The notes under the pieces were generated by a model. It worked only from the letters and a program-made list of their open reading frames with translations. It did not search any database and was not told where the DNA came from. Made by a program: the position numbers and the translations under genes. A DNA stretch of 15,051 nucleotides from Candidatus Bathyarchaeota archaeon (lineage in GTDB: Archaea > Thermoproteota > Bathyarchaeia > Bathyarchaeales > UBA233). Positions 12,728-15,051 of the stretch are shown piece by piece. Position 1 is the stretch's first letter, and each line of letters starts with the position of its first letter. Location: contig QMXC01000005.1 in the NCBI GenBank assembly GCA_003661945.1, forward strand, positions 1 to 15,051, read 5' to 3'.

Positions 12728-14698
12728 CTAGGCGACCTCGCGGATTATGGACTTGCCTTCCACGTTTTGAACGGTTATCACGTGGATATCCTCTTCTGCG
12801 AAGGTTATCTGGCTCGGAGTGATAACCACGTACTGGGCATCCGAGCCTTTCACGGCTGAAATCAGCGTTTTCGCAATCGTTTCTCGGTTTCTGGGGTCCA
12901 TGTGAATGTCGAATTCGTCTACGGCGCGGAAAGGCGAACGGATGTGCTGCTGCAGAGCTAGCAGAAAACTCATGGTAGCCGTGCTTCTTTCTCCCCCGCT
13001 CTGCGTATAAGCGTTTAGAGGCACAGGTTTGGCGCCCTTAAAGCCTACGAGCAGCTGCAGCCCCGCGGCTTCTATATCGTTTTCATTTACGAGTTTAACC
13101 TCGCCGACAGCGTTGGATTCCATCAGAATCCTCTGATACTGCAGGTTCACACGGTCTAGAAGTCTTCGAATAACAGTTTTCCAAGCCTCCATCCTTGTTT
13201 TAACCTCTTCTAGGGCTTTTTCCCTGTTTTCAGCCACAAGCTTGGCTTTTTCCTTAAGCTCCAAGTAAAGCTTCGAGTATGACTCATACATTTTCTCAAC
13301 GTCTTCGGAAACGTCTGCCATAGCCATTAGATGTGCGTCAACCGTTCGTATATCGTCGAGAATCTCCATCATGCTTCTGACAGAAACTATTCTTGAGCCT
13401 TTTTCTTCTGCTTGAGCTAAAGCCTCCTTCAAGTCTAGGTTTGCAGCGTGCAGTTGCCGGTTTAGCTTTTTCAAGGTTTTCTCTAGGCTTTCCCTTCGAT
13501 ACTGCAGAAGTGCTAGGTTTATTTTACAGTCAACAACTGCTTCGTTGATTTTTTCCAGCTCCTCGTTTAGACGTTGAGTTCTCGTCCGAATCTCGTTTAT
13601 GCGTTGAACCAGCTTGCCTATCTGCTCGTTGGAGTTTCCGATAATTTCCTTCAGGTTTCTTATCTTGAGAAGCTCAAAGGTTTGGGGCAGCGTCAACTGC
13701 GGGTTCCTCGGCTTCAGCAGAAAAGGCTGAAGCTGCTCCACTTCTCGTAACAGCCGCGTGCAAAAGGAAACGTTAAGCTCTTGCCGGGCTTTCTCCCTTT
13801 CCAGCGTTAGACGCTCCTCGTAGAGTTTCTGGCTTTCCATCTTCAACGTTTCCGCGTCTTTTTGAAGCTTTCCCTGCCTCTCCTCGAGTGCTCGAAGCTG
13901 CTCCTCAACCTCTTCAAGTGACGCTTGCTCCTGTCTGAGGTTTCGCTCTATTTCTTCCACGATTTTTTCGCGTTTCTGAACTTCTGCCCATGCGAGTTCT
14001 CTTTCGAGGAAACGCCGCTTGATGAGTAGCTGTTTTTTCTGTTGGTAACGGTCGTATTGTTCCCTCCAGTAGTTAAGCGTCTGCTCGGCGGATTCCAAAA
14101 GCTTGTTCACAGATTCCTCTTGACTTAGTATTCTGCTCAGCTTCTTTCTTGCCTGCAGAACGTTTTTACGGTAGGATTCCAATCCCACAGCTGCTTCCAC
14201 GGCTTGAAGCTTTTCTTGAGGAGACAAAACCGTGAACCGTTCAACCATGTTTTGATGCATAATGATAAGCATGTTATCTGGGTCTACTCCGAACTTGGAG
14301 AGCATCCGTTGAACCTCATGTTTGGTTGCAGCTCGGTTTTCTATGGAAAACCAGTAGTTGCCATCCTTTCGCAAAACGCGGGTTAGGAAAACCTGGTCTT
14401 TATTGAACTTCGACACGGGTCTACGTCTGCCCCGTTTAGCGTTGTCCAGCACGAGAGTTATCCGTGCCTGGTCCTTTCCCCAGCGAATTAGGTCTCGAAG
14501 CCTTCGAGCCCTCTCGGTGTAAGACTGCCCCAAACAGACGGAAACAGCTAAAAGAAGCGAGGATTTTCCGGAGCCATTAGGTCCGCAGACTATATTTACG
14601 CCTGGTTTAAGGGGTATCCTAGCGTATTGGTAAGACATGAAATTTTCTAGGATAACCTCCCTTATCAGCATCGAACGGTTTGCCCCGGCTCGTTTCAA
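12728..14698 (-). CDS. Short SMC-family ATPase with Smc5/6-like head motifs
   Basis: A 656-residue ABC-type ATPase. The N-terminal head has ENFMSY (18-23), Walker A GPNGSGKS (39-46) and a Q-loop segment MHQNMVERFTVLSPQEKL (147-164) resembling the Smc5 stretch before its first coiled coil. Coiled coil spans about 175-308 and 346-435, interrupted by a Pro-rich stretch (about 309-345); another helical region, about 465-525, follows ADVSEDVE. The C-terminal head has signature QSGGERSTATMSFLLALQ (566-583) and Walker B FRAVDEFDIHMDPRNRE (590-606). 'DEFD..MD..NR' is the eukaryotic Smc6 form rather than the 'DE.DAALD' of condensin SMC. No CxxC zinc hook or roughly 120-residue hinge is seen. TTG 14698 sits near the expected transcription start, so a leaderless message is possible; ATG 14671 is the alternative start. 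First gene of a three-gene operon. Confidence 0.9.
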   Translation of the reverse strand: MKRAGANRSMLIREVILENFMSYQYARIPLKPGVNIVCGPNGSGKSSLLLAVSVCLGQSYTERARRLRDLIRWGKDQARITLVLDNAKRGRRRPVSKFNKDQVFLTRVLRKDGNYWFSIENRAATKHEVQRMLSKFGVDPDNMLIIMHQNMVERFTVLSPQEKLQAVEAAVGLESYRKNVLQARKKLSRILSQEESVNKLLESAEQTLNYWREQYDRYQQKKQLLIKRRFLERELAWAEVQKREKIVEEIERNLRQEQASLEEVEEQLRALEERQGKLQKDAETLKMESQKLYEERLTLEREKARQELNVSFCTRLLREVEQLQPFLLKPRNPQLTLPQTFELLKIRNLKEIIGNSNEQIGKLVQRINEIRTRTQRLNEELEKINEAVVDCKINLALLQYRRESLEKTLKKLNRQLHAANLDLKEALAQAEEKGSRIVSVRSMMEILDDIRTVDAHLMAMADVSEDVEKMYESYSKLYLELKEKAKLVAENREKALEEVKTRMEAWKTVIRRLLDRVNLQYQRILMESNAVGEVKLVNENDIEAAGLQLLVGFKGAKPVPLNAYTQSGGERSTATMSFLLALQQHIRSPFRAVDEFDIHMDPRNRETIAKTLISAVKGSDAQYVVITPSQITFAEEDIHVITVQNVEGKSIIREVA

Positions 14699-14718
14699 GT
14701 ATTATGAAGAACGCGGGG

Positions 14719-14726
14719 TTTATTAA
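14719..14726 (-). promoter_or_regulatory. TATA-like box of the SMC operon
   Basis: On the minus strand TTAATAAA lies 21-28 bases before the TTG at 14698, so transcription would start at or close to that codon. It sits in the 191-base divergent gap between the SMC operon and the secreted protein gene at 14890, which otherwise shows no clear element. Confidence 0.45.
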
Positions 14727-14836
14727 GAATTAGGCAACGTTTACCTAAAAACGGGGCGCCGCACACGGAGGGCTTACCGTGAAACTTTAAAGGAAACTGT
14801 AGATTTCAAAGCGTTTCATATTACTACTGCACAATA

Positions 14837-14846
14837 TTTTTAATAA
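14837..14846 (+). promoter_or_regulatory. TATA-like box for the secreted protein gene at 14890
   Basis: TTTTTAATAA lies about 45-53 bases before ATG 14890. A start site near 14870 would include the purine-rich ribosome binding site GGGAGAGG just ahead of the ATG. Confidence 0.45.
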
Positions 14847-14889
14847 TGTTTAAAGAAGTAAAGGCGAGATTAAGGCGGGAGAGGAAAAC

Positions 14890-15051
14890 ATGAAAACGAA
14901 AACGCTAATCGCCGTAATGCTTGCCGTGTGCCTCATGGCTTCAACCGTGACTTCAGCATCCGCAACGGATCAGCTTCTTAAATCCGACTTCAAAAAGGAA
15001 AGCTTCGCCAAGGTCATAGACTTCTTCGACTATGTCAGAGCCTACGCGTTG
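14890..15051 (+). CDS. N-terminus of a secreted protein, truncated by the window edge
   Basis: ATG 14890-14892 follows GGGAGAGGAAAAC, a good ribosome binding site, and the frame stays open for 54 codons to the end. The first residues form a signal peptide: basic MKTKT, hydrophobic core LIAVMLAVCLMAST and a likely cleavage near TSASA (about residue 25). The mature start (TDQLLKSDFKKESFAKVIDF) is charged and helical and gives no family clue. It diverges from the SMC operon. Only the export prediction is supported. Confidence 0.75.
   Translation, partial: MKTKTLIAVMLAVCLMASTVTSASATDQLLKSDFKKESFAKVIDFFDYVRAYAL

Noticed and set aside
12728..14698. The SMC-like ATPase as Rad50
   Set aside because: There is no CxxC zinc hook, no mre11 or herA/nurA gene beside it, and the signature motifs (QSGGERSTATM, DEFDIHMDP) fit Smc5/6-type heads better.
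1..15051. CRISPR arrays, tRNA or rRNA genes, transposases
   Set aside because: No regularly spaced direct repeats, cloverleaf-like segments, rRNA motifs or transposase-like proteins were recognised by eye on either strand.

Overview
The window looks archaeal, probably from the TACK/Bathyarchaeia side of the tree. It carries a full CdvA/CdvB/CdvC (ESCRT-III/Vps4) division cluster, AT-rich TATA-like boxes upstream of transcription units, frequent TTG and GTG starts behind GGAGG-type ribosome binding sites, an SCP-x-type thiolase paired with a DUF35 zinc-ribbon/OB protein, and sequon-rich surface proteins. Taxonomy is inferred from gene content only.

Layout. (1) Bases 1-331, plus strand: the 3' end of a gene resembling a MobB-type molybdopterin adapter, overlapped by a 53-codon gene. 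(2) Bases 332-466: a convergent intergenic stretch filled by a long interrupted inverted repeat. (3) Bases 467-4082, minus strand: a cell-division operon in the order ESCRT-III paralogue, cdvA, cdvB, cdvC. The open frame of cdvB has no ATG, GTG or TTG for its first 79 conserved codons and seems to start at ATC behind a strong ribosome binding site. A perfect 16-bp palindrome containing a TATA-like core lies upstream of the operon. (4) Bases 4309-4527: a small two-helix membrane protein. (5) Bases 4635-9493, plus strand: a fatty-acid beta-oxidation island with 3-hydroxyacyl-CoA dehydrogenase, acyl-CoA dehydrogenase, enoyl-CoA hydratase, thiolase and DUF35 protein, followed by a stand-alone class-II glutamine amidotransferase. 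(6) Bases 10319-10613: mostly non-coding, with a possible frameshifted small membrane gene. (7) Bases 10614-11321: a secreted, C-terminally anchored, sequon-rich protein. (8) Bases 11311-14698, minus strand: a tightly coupled three-gene operon for a short SMC-family ATPase with Smc5/6-like head motifs, a ScpA-like kleisin and a probable tandem winged-helix (KITE) protein. (9) From 14890: the start of another secreted protein, running off the window.

How they work together. The Cdv proteins form a membrane-remodelling division machine: CdvA is the membrane platform, CdvB and its paralogue are the filament subunits, and CdvC is the disassembly ATPase. Matching interaction elements are visible: a MIT domain in CdvC, MIM2-like proline motifs in both ESCRT-III proteins, and a CdvA C-terminal peptide with a CdvB winged helix. 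The beta-oxidation genes supply all four steps of one degradation cycle, but no acyl-CoA ligase or electron-transfer flavoprotein gene is present. The SMC, kleisin and KITE-like genes have the composition of a chromosome-organising or DNA-processing SMC complex. They are the most interesting candidate for a little-described system here, because the SMC subunit is only 656 residues, has Smc5/6-type signatures, and shows neither a full-size hinge nor a zinc hook.
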